Assembly (NCBI RefSeq): GCF_031656915.1
Contig: NZ_CP134227.1
Span: 2,728,001 to 2,792,000 of the forward strand
Direction of reading: 5' to 3'
Length of the DNA: 64,000 nt
From: Nocardioides marmorisolisilvae
Lineage (GTDB): Bacteria; Actinomycetota; Actinomycetes; Propionibacteriales; Nocardioidaceae
The position numbers were made by a program, and so were the translations under genes. A model generated the notes under the pieces. The model had not been told where the DNA came from. It saw only the letters and a list, made by a program, of their open reading frames with translations, and ran no database searches. This document shows positions 24,436-32,155 of this stretch, piece by piece (the first letter of the stretch is position 1; every line of letters begins with the position of its first letter).

Positions 24436-25626
24436 TCAGCGCTGGTTGCGCAGGAACCTCCCGAAGTGCGGCACGGTGAACGCGACGGTGCCGCGCTCGG
24501 CGGAGAACACCAGACCCTTCTTGATCAGTCCGTCCCGGGCCGGGCTCAGCGACTGCGGCTTTCGATCCAGATGCGCGGCCACGTCGGAGGTGCTCACCGC
24601 CAGGTCGCCGGTCGGCTCACCGAGGTCGGCCATCGCGCTCATGTAGTCGCGCTCGGCGGGGGTCGCTCGGTCGAAGCGAGCCCCGAAGAAGCCGACCGCG
24701 AGCTCCGCCTCCGCCTCGGGTGCGGCCTGGACGACGTCGGCCCAGCGGATAGGGGATCCGACGGCAACGTCCCAGGTCGCCTTGCCGTAGGCCTGCACGA
24801 AGTAGGGATAGCCGTCGGTGAGCTCGTAGAGCTGGTCGAGGGCCTTCGCTTCGTACGACGCGCCCTCCTGCTCGGCCGGGAAGGTCCAGGCCCGCTCCGC
24901 CATCTCGCGCGGGAGCCGGTCGACCCGGACGTAGCGGAACAGCCGCTCGGCGTACGAGCGGGACGCGGCCAAGGCGACCGGCAGGTGCGGCAGCCCGGCC
25001 CCGACCACGACCAGCGGTGCGCCCTGCTGGCTGATCTCGTGGCAGGCGCCGCACAACGCGCCGAGCTCGTCCGGGGCGACGTCCTGCATCTCGTCGATGA
25101 ACACTGAGATGCCGACGCCGAGGTCTCCGGCCAGCGAGGCCACGTCGGTGAACAGCTCGACCAGGTCGAGCTCGAGGTCGCCGGAGTCGGCACGACCCTT
25201 CGCCGCCGCCACGTCGACCGGCGGGGTCCAGGCGCGACCCCGCCGGTCCACATGGTCGGTGCGCAGCGCGAACGCCTTGAGCACGCCCATCACCTGCTCG
25301 ACCCGGTCGGGGTCACGGTGCCGGTGGCCGAGCTCGCGCAGCGCGGCGTGCACCGCCTGGGCGAGCGGCAGCCGCAGCGAGTGCTCGGGCCGCGCCTCGA
25401 TCTTGCCGGTCCCCCACGCGCGCCGGACCGCCTGCCCACGCAGCGCGTTGAGCAGCACCGTCTTGCCCACTCCGCGCAGCCCCGAGAGCACCATCGAGCG
25501 CCCGGGACGTCCGGCGGCCACCCGCTCGAGGGTGACGTCGAACTGCGCAAGCTCGGCGTCGCGGCCGGCCAGCTCGGGAGGTCGCTGCCCGGCGCCGGGC
25601 GCGTACGGATTCCTGATCGGGTCCAT
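24436..25626 (-). CDS. AAA-type ATPase of the STAND/archaeal ATPase style
   Basis: 396 residues. The P-loop is SGLRGVGKTVLLNAL near residue 50, Walker B is ISVFIDEMQD and a downstream sensor-like element is VVVGAGLPHLP. The region DGYPYFVQAYGKATWDVA is typical of ORC/Cdc6-like and ATP-dependent STAND proteins, and the C-terminal part (VAAHLDRKPQSLSPARDGLI) looks like a winged helix that could bind DNA. No partner gene is adjacent. The function is unknown; DNA-related or defence roles are possible. Start ATG at 25626 is 6 nt after a TAGCGT hexamer. Confidence 0.82.
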   Translation of the reverse strand: MDPIRNPYAPGAGQRPPELAGRDAELAQFDVTLERVAAGRPGRSMVLSGLRGVGKTVLLNALRGQAVRRAWGTGKIEARPEHSLRLPLAQAVHAALRELGHRHRDPDRVEQVMGVLKAFALRTDHVDRRGRAWTPPVDVAAAKGRADSGDLELDLVELFTDVASLAGDLGVGISVFIDEMQDVAPDELGALCGACHEISQQGAPLVVVGAGLPHLPVALAASRSYAERLFRYVRVDRLPREMAERAWTFPAEQEGASYEAKALDQLYELTDGYPYFVQAYGKATWDVAVGSPIRWADVVQAAPEAEAELAVGFFGARFDRATPAERDYMSAMADLGEPTGDLAVSTSDVAAHLDRKPQSLSPARDGLIKKGLVFSAERGTVAFTVPHFGRFLRNQR

Positions 25627-25632
25627 GATCGG

Positions 25633-25638
25633 ACGCTA
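25633..25638 (-). promoter_or_regulatory. -10 hexamer TAGCGT of the AAA ATPase gene
   Basis: TAGCGT on the minus strand is 6 nt before the ATG at 25626 with no ribosome binding site, a leaderless arrangement. Confidence 0.5.
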
Positions 25639-25777
25639 TCGGGATGTCTAGCACAAACCGTAGATTTGCCGCGCGCGTCCTCGCCGTACTCGCCCTGAGC
25701 GCCGTGCAACCGATCCGGTCAGCGTTGCGTTCCACCTGCGACACCCTGGAGACCGAGGGGGGTGAGGGGAGGTGGCG

Positions 25778-26317
25778 ATGACGCAGGCGCCGCGGGAGCG
25801 AGCCGGCTCGGACCGGCTCGACTTCACCGCGTACGTCGAGGCTCGCCAGCATGGCCTGCTCGGATTCACCGTCCTGCTGTGCGGGAATCTCGCCGACGCC
25901 GAGGACCTCCTCCAGAGCGTGCTCGCCCGCACCTTCCTGCGCTGGGACCGCCTCCTCGCCCAGCAGGTCGACATCGACGCCTACGTGCGCACGTCGCTGG
26001 TGAACGCCAACACCAGCCTGTGGCGGCGGGCGTTCCGACGACGCGAGCGACCGGCCGAGACACTGCCGGAGCAGGCCGGCGACCAACCGGATCCCGACGA
26101 CGGGGAGCTGTGGGCCCGCGTCCTGCTCCTTCCGGAGCGGCAGCGGCAGGTGGTCGCCCTGCGCTACTACGAAGGGCTCAGCGTGGCCGAGACCGCCGCC
26201 GCGATGGGCTCGAGCGAGGGCACGGTGAAGAGCCAGTGTGCTCGCGCGCTGGCGCGCCTGCGCGTCGATCTCGGCGAGGGACAGCCGACGGAACGGACCA
26301 GCGATGAACGACGATGA
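25778..26317 (+). CDS. ECF sigma factor, SigE-like family
   Basis: 179 residues. Region 2 is represented by LLGFTVLLCGNLADAEDLLQ and TFLRWDRL. Region 4 has LPERQRQVVALRYYEGLSVA and the recognition helix MGSSEGTVKSQCARALARLR. This is the SigE-type ECF group common in Streptomyces and Nocardioides. ATG at 25778 has a strong GAGGGGAGG ribosome binding site just upstream; GTG at 25772 is in frame but is too close to the site. The downstream membrane protein overlaps by 14 bp and is probably its regulator. Confidence 0.9.
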   Translation: MTQAPRERAGSDRLDFTAYVEARQHGLLGFTVLLCGNLADAEDLLQSVLARTFLRWDRLLAQQVDIDAYVRTSLVNANTSLWRRAFRRRERPAETLPEQAGDQPDPDDGELWARVLLLPERQRQVVALRYYEGLSVAETAAAMGSSEGTVKSQCARALARLRVDLGEGQPTERTSDERR

Positions 26318-27440
26318 GCTCAGCACCCGGCTGCACCGCGCCGCGGCAGCCCTGCCCGGAACGGACCTGCTCGAGCCGAGCCTGCGCCGGGCCCACCGCA
26401 TCCACGTCCGCCGTTTGGCCGGGGGCGCGGCGGCCGTCGTCGGCCTCGTCGCGGTCATCGCCTTCTCCGGCGCCGTCCTCGCCCAGCGGGGCCAGCACAC
26501 CACCGGGCCCGTCGGGCCCTCGCCGTCACCATCGCAGTCAGCGGTGCGCACGGTGCCGCTGACCCACCTGGCCACCGGACCCGTGCCGAGGCTGGACTAC
26601 GTCGACCGCGGGCACACGGTGCACACCAGGGACGGGCACACCTTCCCGCTCGGAAGCGACCCCAGCTACCAGGCGAACGTCACCGTCGCGGCTGTCGGGG
26701 TGGTGGCGCTGCTCGAAGCACCCGACGGGCAGTACCGCATCGCGATCAACGGCGGTACGCCGAGTGACATCCCCGTGATCGGTCGCGCGGACGACTACCG
26801 CTTCATCCGCCCCGGCCCGCACGGGACCGCCTTCGTCGAGGGGAGCCCGGGTCGGCTCATCGTGGTCGGCCGTGATGGGACGATTTCCACCCTCGCCACC
26901 CCGCGCTGGGTCCGGGGAAGCACCGTGACCGCCACCCGCGACTTCTTCTGGACCGTCTGGAAGGGTCGGGCCCGGCGGCTGGATCCGGTCGACCCACGTG
27001 CGGGATGGAAGAGCTTCGGACCCGCCGAGAGCCTGGTCGGCGACCAGCCTGCCGACACGGTCTGGGACCAACGCGCTTCCTGCGCGATCGTGCACGACGG
27101 GCAGACCTGGCGACGGCTCTGGAGCGACTGCGACCAGCACGAGGGGTCGTTCACCGCGCCCTCCGGTGCCGGGGGCGACTACACGGTGGTGGTCCACAGC
27201 CGCCAGGTCCGGGTCGTGGGAGCGCGGGACGGGCGGCCGGTCGTCACCTTCGTGATCCCTCCCGGCGAGAAGTTCGGCAGCGGCCCGGCCTGGTCCGGCG
27301 ACCAGCTCACCTTCCAGCTCGCGCACGGCCGGATGGAGCGTCCGGTGACCTGGGTCACCTGCGACGTCTCAGCCCTCCGCTGCTGGCGCAACGACCTGCC
27401 GCTGAACCTCGCATGGCTGGACTCCGACCTCCCCCGCTGA
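26304..27440 (+). CDS. Single-pass membrane protein coupled to the ECF sigma factor, possible anti-sigma factor
   Basis: 378 residues. A cytoplasmic N terminus of about 37 residues (DELSTRLHRAAAALPGTDLL) is followed by one helix (AAAVVGLVAVIAFSGAVLA) and a long extracytoplasmic region with a Ser/Pro-rich linker and repeated beta-strand blocks such as VPRLDYVDRGHTVHTRDGHT. Cys pairs occur late (RASCAIV, WSDCDQ, VTCDVSALRCW). The N-terminal part lacks the His-x3-Cys-x2-Cys zinc anti-sigma signature, so the anti-sigma role rests only on the 14-bp overlap with the sigma gene and on topology. Confidence 0.72.
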   Translation: MNDDELSTRLHRAAAALPGTDLLEPSLRRAHRIHVRRLAGGAAAVVGLVAVIAFSGAVLAQRGQHTTGPVGPSPSPSQSAVRTVPLTHLATGPVPRLDYVDRGHTVHTRDGHTFPLGSDPSYQANVTVAAVGVVALLEAPDGQYRIAINGGTPSDIPVIGRADDYRFIRPGPHGTAFVEGSPGRLIVVGRDGTISTLATPRWVRGSTVTATRDFFWTVWKGRARRLDPVDPRAGWKSFGPAESLVGDQPADTVWDQRASCAIVHDGQTWRRLWSDCDQHEGSFTAPSGAGGDYTVVVHSRQVRVVGARDGRPVVTFVIPPGEKFGSGPAWSGDQLTFQLAHGRMERPVTWVTCDVSALRCWRNDLPLNLAWLDSDLPR

Positions 27441-27473
27441 CCGCCGCCGCACTCGCCCGCTCGGAGCACTCGC

Positions 27474-27479
27474 TACGCT
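27474..27479 (+). promoter_or_regulatory. -10 hexamer TACGCT of the Fpg/Nei gene
   Basis: TACGCT is 6 nt before the GTG at 27486, again without a ribosome binding site. Confidence 0.5.
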
Positions 27480-27485
27480 CGACGC

Positions 27486-28352
27486 GTGCCCGAGCTGCCC
27501 GAGGTGGAGGCGCTGGCCCAGGACCTGTCCGGCCGGCTGCGTGACCGTGCCATCGTCCGGGTGGACATCGTGGCATTCAGCTGCCTGAAGACCTACGACC
27601 CACCGATCAGCGCGCTGAGCGGCAGCCTGGTCGACGGCGTGACCCGGCACGGGAAGTTCCTCGACATCGACGCCTCGGGCACCCACCTGGTGTTGCACCT
27701 GGCCCGTGCCGGCTGGGTGCGCTGGAAGGACGAGGTGCCGAAGCTGCCGGCCCGGCCCAGCAGCAAGTCGCCTCTCGCGGCGCGGGTCGTGCTGGACAAC
27801 CACGCCGGACTCGACATCACCGAGGCCGGCACTCGCAAGAGCCTGGCGCTGTACGTCGTCCGCGATCCGGTCGACATCGAGGGGATCGCCCGGTTGGGGC
27901 CGGATCCGCTCGCCGACGACTTCACGATCGACGTGCTGGCCTCGATCCTCCAGGCCAGCGGCCGGGCCCAGATCAAGGGCGTGCTGCGCCAGCAGTCGAA
28001 CATCGCGGGCATCGGCAACGCCTACTCCGACGAGCTGCTCCATGCTGCCCGACTGTCGCCGTTCAAGCCGGCGAACAGCCTCACCGACGAAGAGCTGACC
28101 ACGTTGTACGCCGCGCTTCGCGACGTGCTCGGCGACGCCGTACGACGTGCCTCGGGGCTGGCCGCGAGCGAGCTCAAGGGCGAGAAGAAGAGCCACCTGC
28201 GGGTGCACGGACGCACCGGTCAGCCCTGCCCGGTGTGCGGCGACACCGTGCGCGAGGTGTCCTTCGCGGACTCGAGCCTGCAGTACTGCCCGACCTGCCA
28301 GACCGGCGGCAAACCGCTGGCCGACCGGCGGCTGAGCAAGCTGTTGAAGTAG
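27486..28352 (+). CDS. Fpg/Nei family DNA glycosylase (AP lyase)
   Basis: 288 residues. The catalytic N terminus PELPEVEALA follows the GTG start, with Pro2 as nucleophile and Glu3. The DNA-binding helix-two-turns-helix is IAGIGNAYSDELL, preceded by IKGVLRQQSN. The C-terminal zinc finger is CPVCGDTV...YCPTCQTGG with four Cys. It removes oxidised bases and nicks the abasic site. The zinc-finger loop lacks the usual Arg just before the last Cys pair, and the Asn-rich insertion of Nei1 is absent, so assignment to MutM (8-oxoguanine) or to a Nei-like activity stays open. Confidence 0.9.
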   Translation: MPELPEVEALAQDLSGRLRDRAIVRVDIVAFSCLKTYDPPISALSGSLVDGVTRHGKFLDIDASGTHLVLHLARAGWVRWKDEVPKLPARPSSKSPLAARVVLDNHAGLDITEAGTRKSLALYVVRDPVDIEGIARLGPDPLADDFTIDVLASILQASGRAQIKGVLRQQSNIAGIGNAYSDELLHAARLSPFKPANSLTDEELTTLYAALRDVLGDAVRRASGLAASELKGEKKSHLRVHGRTGQPCPVCGDTVREVSFADSSLQYCPTCQTGGKPLADRRLSKLLK

Positions 28353-28454
28353 CTGGGCTGAGACCCTCTGCACATGACGCGCGCATCGCAGGTTGCGTGA
28401 GCAGCGCGTGGCTGGTGTCGGTGCCGGCGGTCGTGATCGCGCAGGCAGAAGTCC

Positions 28455-28913
28455 CTACACGACGCTCAAGGCTGTGCAGATCTCTGGGAGGAGCAGCTCA
28501 TATGCGGAGCCCGTCAGGTGAACGCCGTCCGAGGCGATGGCCCGAGCGCCCAGCGGAGCGAGCAGTGCGGGGGTGTCGATGAGGTGGTCTGGCCTCAGGG
28601 ATGCGATCGCGTTGCCCCACACCGCATGTTCGGTCAGGGGCGGCCGGACATAGATCCATGGGCAGGCAAGCTCTGCGACCAGAGCCTTCACCAGTTCGCG
28701 GCATTCCTCGGGGCGAGTGCCACGTCTTGCGTCGTTGGTGCCGATCGACAGGACCGCGATGGCGTTGGTTGTGGGGAGGTGTGCTCGTGCTTGGGTGAGG
28801 ACGTCTGCGGCGGTCGCGCCGCCCACTGCCGCGTTGATCGCGTTGGCGCTGATGCGCGGGAGTGCGCGGCGAATCCGGGCGAGGTGGCTGTCGCCGAGCA
28901 GGACTACCTCCAC
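28455..28913 (-). CDS. SGNH/GDSL-family hydrolase
   Basis: 152 residues. The four blocks of the SGNH esterase fold are visible: VVLLGDSHLARIR (nucleophile Ser), NAAVGGATAADV (oxyanion Gly), VLSIGTNDARRG (oxyanion Asn) and ASDGVHLTGSAYEL (catalytic Asp-His). Small single-domain proteins of this type deacylate lipids, sugars or thioesters. There is no signal peptide, so it should be cytoplasmic. GTG at 28913 starts the first strand (VEVVLLGDSH); an upstream extension would add 19 residues of unlikely composition. Confidence 0.8.
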   Translation of the reverse strand: MEVVLLGDSHLARIRRALPRISANAINAAVGGATAADVLTQARAHLPTTNAIAVLSIGTNDARRGTRPEECRELVKALVAELACPWIYVRPPLTEHAVWGNAIASLRPDHLIDTPALLAPLGARAIASDGVHLTGSAYELLLPEICTALSVV

Positions 28914-29018
28914 GATCCCTAGTTTGCCGGAATGCAAGGCAGCCGTTGGCCTTGTGGGTCGGGGGCGCATGGGCGGGGCAGCAGGCGGAGGGGCACACCT
29001 TCCCGCGACCGGAACTCC

Positions 29019-30416
29019 TCAGGTGCGTCGGGTGAATCGGATGTCGCCGTTGGGCAGGCGGTTGTGTTGGTAGCGGTCGTCGTGGGCTCGGTGGTGGTGC
29101 CAGGAGCACAGCAGCACCCCGTCGGCGAGGTCGGTTCTGCCGCCCTTGGACCAGGGTTTCCAATGATGGGCTTCGGCCCATCCTGCGGGGACGGTGCAGT
29201 GCTCGGCCCGACAGGACCGGTCGCGGAGCCGCAGGGCCTTGCGCTGAGCGCGGGAGAACAGTCGTTGGGTGCGGCCCAGGTCGAGGACCTGCCCGGTCCC
29301 GTCGAGGACGGCGGGGACCAACTGGGCGGTGCAGGCTAGTCGTCGGGCCTCGCCGGCGGAGATGCGGCCCTGATCGCTGGTGATCACCCCGGCAGCGGTG
29401 AGCTGGCTGCGTAGTTGGTCGAGGGTGAGGGTGATGATCACCGTGGTGGCGTCCCCGCCGTGCTCGGGCAGCCTGGCGGGGTCGAGGGCCTCGAGCAGGG
29501 CGGTGAACGCCAGCCCGCGTTTGCGGGCGGCCGGGATCCGATCACCCTCACCCACCCCCACCATCCCGATGGTTCCGAGCGGGTTGGCCGGGGCGCTGGT
29601 CGGATCCTTGTCGGGGTCGTGGTTGGGTCCGGGCACCGTGGTGCCGTCGTTGAGGCCGTGCCGGGGGCTGGTGAAGGCATCGAGGTAGGTCATCAGCCGG
29701 TCCGCGACCGCATCGGGGACCTTGATCCCGATCCGGGTCGACCCGTCCCCCAACCGTCGGGTGAACAGCCGGGTGGATTCTCGGGCGCGGCGCTCCTGCT
29801 CCTCCAACCGGCGGCCCTCCTCGGCCTCGGCGATGTCGGGGGCGAGGACCTCGAGGATCTTCGCCCCCAACACCGCCAGCTCCCGGGGACGGTGATCCGC
29901 GGCCAGCCCGATCAGGTGCTCCTCGGCCTCCACCAGGATCCCCGGATCCAGATCACCGGGCAGCTCCTCCAGCGCCTGGGCGACCACCCGGGCCTGAGCC
30001 AGATTCACCGACCCCTCCCCGAGCGCGACACCCAGCCGGGTCCAGCGCCGCTCCAGCGCCTCACCCAGCCGCAGATCCCGGCTGTTCGGGCTCCGCTCGG
30101 TCCGGGTCACATGCGCCAGCCACACCGCAGCGTCCCGGTCCCCGGACTCCTCGGCGACATCATCGGCCACCGCCAACACCCGCAGACCCAGCCCCGCGAG
30201 CCGGTCCTGCACCCGCCGCAACCCCACCAACACGCTCTGCTTCTCAGTCGTGGTCAAGAACACCGGCTCCACCCCGGCGACCTTGTCCACCGCCTCATCG
30301 ACCGCGGCCACGAACCGCACCAGCCGATGCTGCGAGGCATCCTGCGCAGTGGGTGCATCCGACGCACCAGACTTCACGCGCGGCTCTGACAGCTCATGGT
30401 CCGGCTTGTCGGCCAT
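29019..30416 (-). CDS. DUF222-HNH protein (13E12 REP type endonuclease)
   Basis: 465 residues. The long helical DUF222 domain covers HRLVRFVAAVDEAVDKVAG to about residue 330. The C-terminal HNH nuclease fold has CRAEHCTVPAGWAEAHHWKP, WSKGGRTDLADGVLLC and WHHHRAHDDRY, with two Cys pairs and the His-Asn-His-like metal site. Such genes are multi-copy and actinobacteria-specific (13E12 repeat family in Mycobacterium), with uncertain function. ATG at 30416 is preceded by a GGGAGGGGGG run, a good ribosome binding site. The promoter about 150 bp upstream contains a LexA-like box, so the gene is probably damage-inducible. Confidence 0.85.
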   Translation of the reverse strand: MADKPDHELSEPRVKSGASDAPTAQDASQHRLVRFVAAVDEAVDKVAGVEPVFLTTTEKQSVLVGLRRVQDRLAGLGLRVLAVADDVAEESGDRDAAVWLAHVTRTERSPNSRDLRLGEALERRWTRLGVALGEGSVNLAQARVVAQALEELPGDLDPGILVEAEEHLIGLAADHRPRELAVLGAKILEVLAPDIAEAEEGRRLEEQERRARESTRLFTRRLGDGSTRIGIKVPDAVADRLMTYLDAFTSPRHGLNDGTTVPGPNHDPDKDPTSAPANPLGTIGMVGVGEGDRIPAARKRGLAFTALLEALDPARLPEHGGDATTVIITLTLDQLRSQLTAAGVITSDQGRISAGEARRLACTAQLVPAVLDGTGQVLDLGRTQRLFSRAQRKALRLRDRSCRAEHCTVPAGWAEAHHWKPWSKGGRTDLADGVLLCSWHHHRAHDDRYQHNRLPNGDIRFTRRT

Positions 30417-30475
30417 TGCAGCCCCCCTCCCACACGCTCGCGAACACCGGCCCCCGCACGGGAGCTCTCGGGTTC

Positions 30476-30544
30476 TCACATGTGATGGGCTGCGGGCCTG
30501 TGAGGGGCCGACTCCATCGGAGCCAGATCCGAGGCCTTAGCCAT
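30476..30544 (-). CDS. Possible 22-residue leader peptide upstream of the HNH gene
   Basis: An ATG at 30544 opens a 22-codon frame (MAKASDLAPMESAP...) that ends in TGA at 30476. The stop shares bases with a GTG at 30479 that is in frame with the HNH gene. It lies between the LexA-controlled promoter and the HNH start. Existence as a translated peptide is only inferred from position, and no strong ribosome binding site precedes it. Confidence 0.2.
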   Translation of the reverse strand: MAKASDLAPMESAPHRPAAHHM

Positions 30545-30569
30545 CGTTATCACCACCGGATCTATATCG

Positions 30570-30598
30570 AGTAGAACATATGTTCGAACCAGTGTCAA
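30570..30598 (-). promoter_or_regulatory. Promoter of the DUF222-HNH gene with LexA/SOS-type box
   Basis: On the minus strand TTGACA (30593-30598) and TCTACT (30570-30575) stand 17 nt apart. The spacer contains TCGAACATATGTTCTA (30572-30587), which matches the actinobacterial/Gram-positive LexA box TCGAAC-N4-GTTCGA in all but one position. LexA bound here would cover the RNA polymerase site. Confidence 0.7.
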
Positions 30599-30734
30599 GC
30601 GGATCCGCAGCCTGTGTGAAGTCGCAGGACATCGGTGACACTTCTGCATCAGGACGCCTGTGACAGTCGGCCGGGATCTCGCCGCCCCAGGCAAAGGGGG
30701 AGATCCCGTCCCGTCAGCCGCGGGAGTCCCATAC

Positions 30735-31409
30735 TCAGAGCGACGACGAGGTCCCGAAGACATCAGGCAGCGGCACCGTGAGCGCGTCGGCCAGCCGGCG
30801 CAGATATTCCCGCCGTGGGACCTCGACGACGCCCAGGCTGGCCAGGTGCTCGGTCTGCCACTGGGTGTCCAGCAGCCGGCGCTCGGCGTGCTGGTCGCTG
30901 AGCAGGTCGACCAGCGCCACCAGTGCCACCTTGGAGGCGTCCCGCTCGCGGCTGAACATCGACTCACCGGCGAACAGGCCGCCGACGGCCAGCCCATACA
31001 GTCCGCCGACCAGCTTCTCCGCACGCCAGGCCTCCACCGAGTGTGCCCAGCCGAGCCGGTGCAGCGCGACGTACGCCTCCCGGACGTCGTCATCGATCCA
31101 GCCCGCCGGCCGACCCGGGTCCGCGCACGCGTCGATCACCGCGGTGAAGGCGGTGTCGACCCGGATCTCGAAGCGCCGGCAGGACTTCCGCAGTGACCGG
31201 GTGACCCGCAGACCGTCCAGCGGGAGCACGCCACGACGCACCGGGGACCACCAGCCGAGCCGGCCCTCGACGGGCATCGGAAAGAGCCCGAGGCGGTAGG
31301 CCGACAGCACCGTGCCGGGCGCCAGGTCGGCCCCGAGGCCCACCAGGTCGTCGTCGGCGGCCGCCGGAGCGCGCAGGCGCCACACGGACGGAGGAGGCTC
31401 GATCGGCAC
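30735..31409 (-). CDS. aat: Leucyl/phenylalanyl-tRNA-protein transferase
   Basis: 224 residues. It transfers Leu or Phe from tRNA to N-terminal Lys or Arg of proteins, marking them for degradation (N-end rule). Conserved parts are SAYRLGLFPMP, WWSPVRRGVLPLDGLRVTRS, SVEAWRAEKLVGGLYGLAVG, GESMFSRERDASKVAL and LLDTQWQTEHLASLG. GTG at 31409 has GATGAGGGG just upstream as ribosome binding site and begins VPIEPPPSVW. It is convergent with nothing and divergent from the EcsC-like gene. Confidence 0.93.
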   Translation of the reverse strand: MPIEPPPSVWRLRAPAAADDDLVGLGADLAPGTVLSAYRLGLFPMPVEGRLGWWSPVRRGVLPLDGLRVTRSLRKSCRRFEIRVDTAFTAVIDACADPGRPAGWIDDDVREAYVALHRLGWAHSVEAWRAEKLVGGLYGLAVGGLFAGESMFSRERDASKVALVALVDLLSDQHAERRLLDTQWQTEHLASLGVVEVPRREYLRRLADALTVPLPDVFGTSSSL

Positions 31410-31458
31410 CCCCTCATCCAAGCAGTGCGGCCCGGGTCGACCGACCGCTGTCGTTCCG

Positions 31459-31464
31459 TAGGCT
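31459..31464 (+). promoter_or_regulatory. -10 hexamer TAGGCT of the EcsC-like gene
   Basis: TAGGCT is 7 nt before the ATG at 31472 and no ribosome binding site is visible. Confidence 0.5.
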
Positions 31465-31471
31465 GGTCGAC

Positions 31472-32155
31472 ATGAGCAACCTGGGCAGGAGAGTCGGCAG
31501 CAGCCTCGCGCCGAGGGTGACGAAGCTGGCGCCGGAGATGACGTCGTCCTTCGTCCACCAGGCACTGCACCGCGCGATCACGGGCGTCGGCAAGCTTCCC
31601 GGCGCGGCGGCTGCGGCCGACAAGCAGCTCGCCGAGCAGAGGGGCGATGTCGACCGGGCGATCCACGAGGTCATCGAGAACCACGTGCGGTACGCCGGCG
31701 CCGAGGGCTTCGTCACCAACCTGGGCGGGCTGATCACGATGACGGTCACCGTGCCGGCCAACATCACCGGGCTGGCCGTCGTCGAGTGCCGGATGGTCGC
31801 CGGCATCCTGCACCTGCGCGGCTACGACCTCGAGGACCCTCGCACCCGCACCGCGATCCTGACCTGCCTGCTGGGCGAGGACCGACTGCTGGCGCTGGTG
31901 AAGCGGAAGCGGCTCCCGGGCACCCCGATGGCGATCGCGACCGCGCCGGTGCACGACCCCGACCTGTCGAAGATCGTCGCCAACGAGGTGGCCGCCGAGC
32001 TGATCACCCGGGTCGCCGGCAAGCGGGTCGCGATCACGGTGGGCCGCCGGGTGCCGCTGGTGGGCGGTCTGGTGGGCGCGGCCGCGGATGCCTACGCCAC
32101 CTGGAAGATCGGCCGCTACGTCGACCGGGAGTTCCTGCCGCGCAAGCGCCGGTAG
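31472..32155 (+). CDS. EcsC-like protein
   Basis: 227 residues. The segment GFVTNLGGLITMTVTVPANIT and the following CRMVAGILHLRGYDLEDPRTRT are typical of the EcsC family, whose members are found near ABC exporters or alone and have no established activity. A Gly/Ala-rich hydrophobic stretch near the C terminus (VGRRVPLVGGLVGAAADAYA) suggests association with the membrane. The gene's 3' end overlaps the convergent sulfotransferase-like gene by 40 bp. Confidence 0.75.
   Translation: MSNLGRRVGSSLAPRVTKLAPEMTSSFVHQALHRAITGVGKLPGAAAAADKQLAEQRGDVDRAIHEVIENHVRYAGAEGFVTNLGGLITMTVTVPANITGLAVVECRMVAGILHLRGYDLEDPRTRTAILTCLLGEDRLLALVKRKRLPGTPMAIATAPVHDPDLSKIVANEVAAELITRVAGKRVAITVGRRVPLVGGLVGAAADAYATWKIGRYVDREFLPRKRR

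Larger units (their letters stand above)
30417..30734. other. Intergenic region of 318 bp between the HNH gene and aat
   Basis: No protein gene is supported here except a possible 22-codon leader peptide (30476-30544, minus). The region holds the HNH promoter with a LexA-like box (30570-30598). The part from 30600 to 30734, downstream of aat, has no recognisable feature. GC content is visibly lower than in the coding flanks (runs such as ATATCG and ACATATG). Confidence 0.6.
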
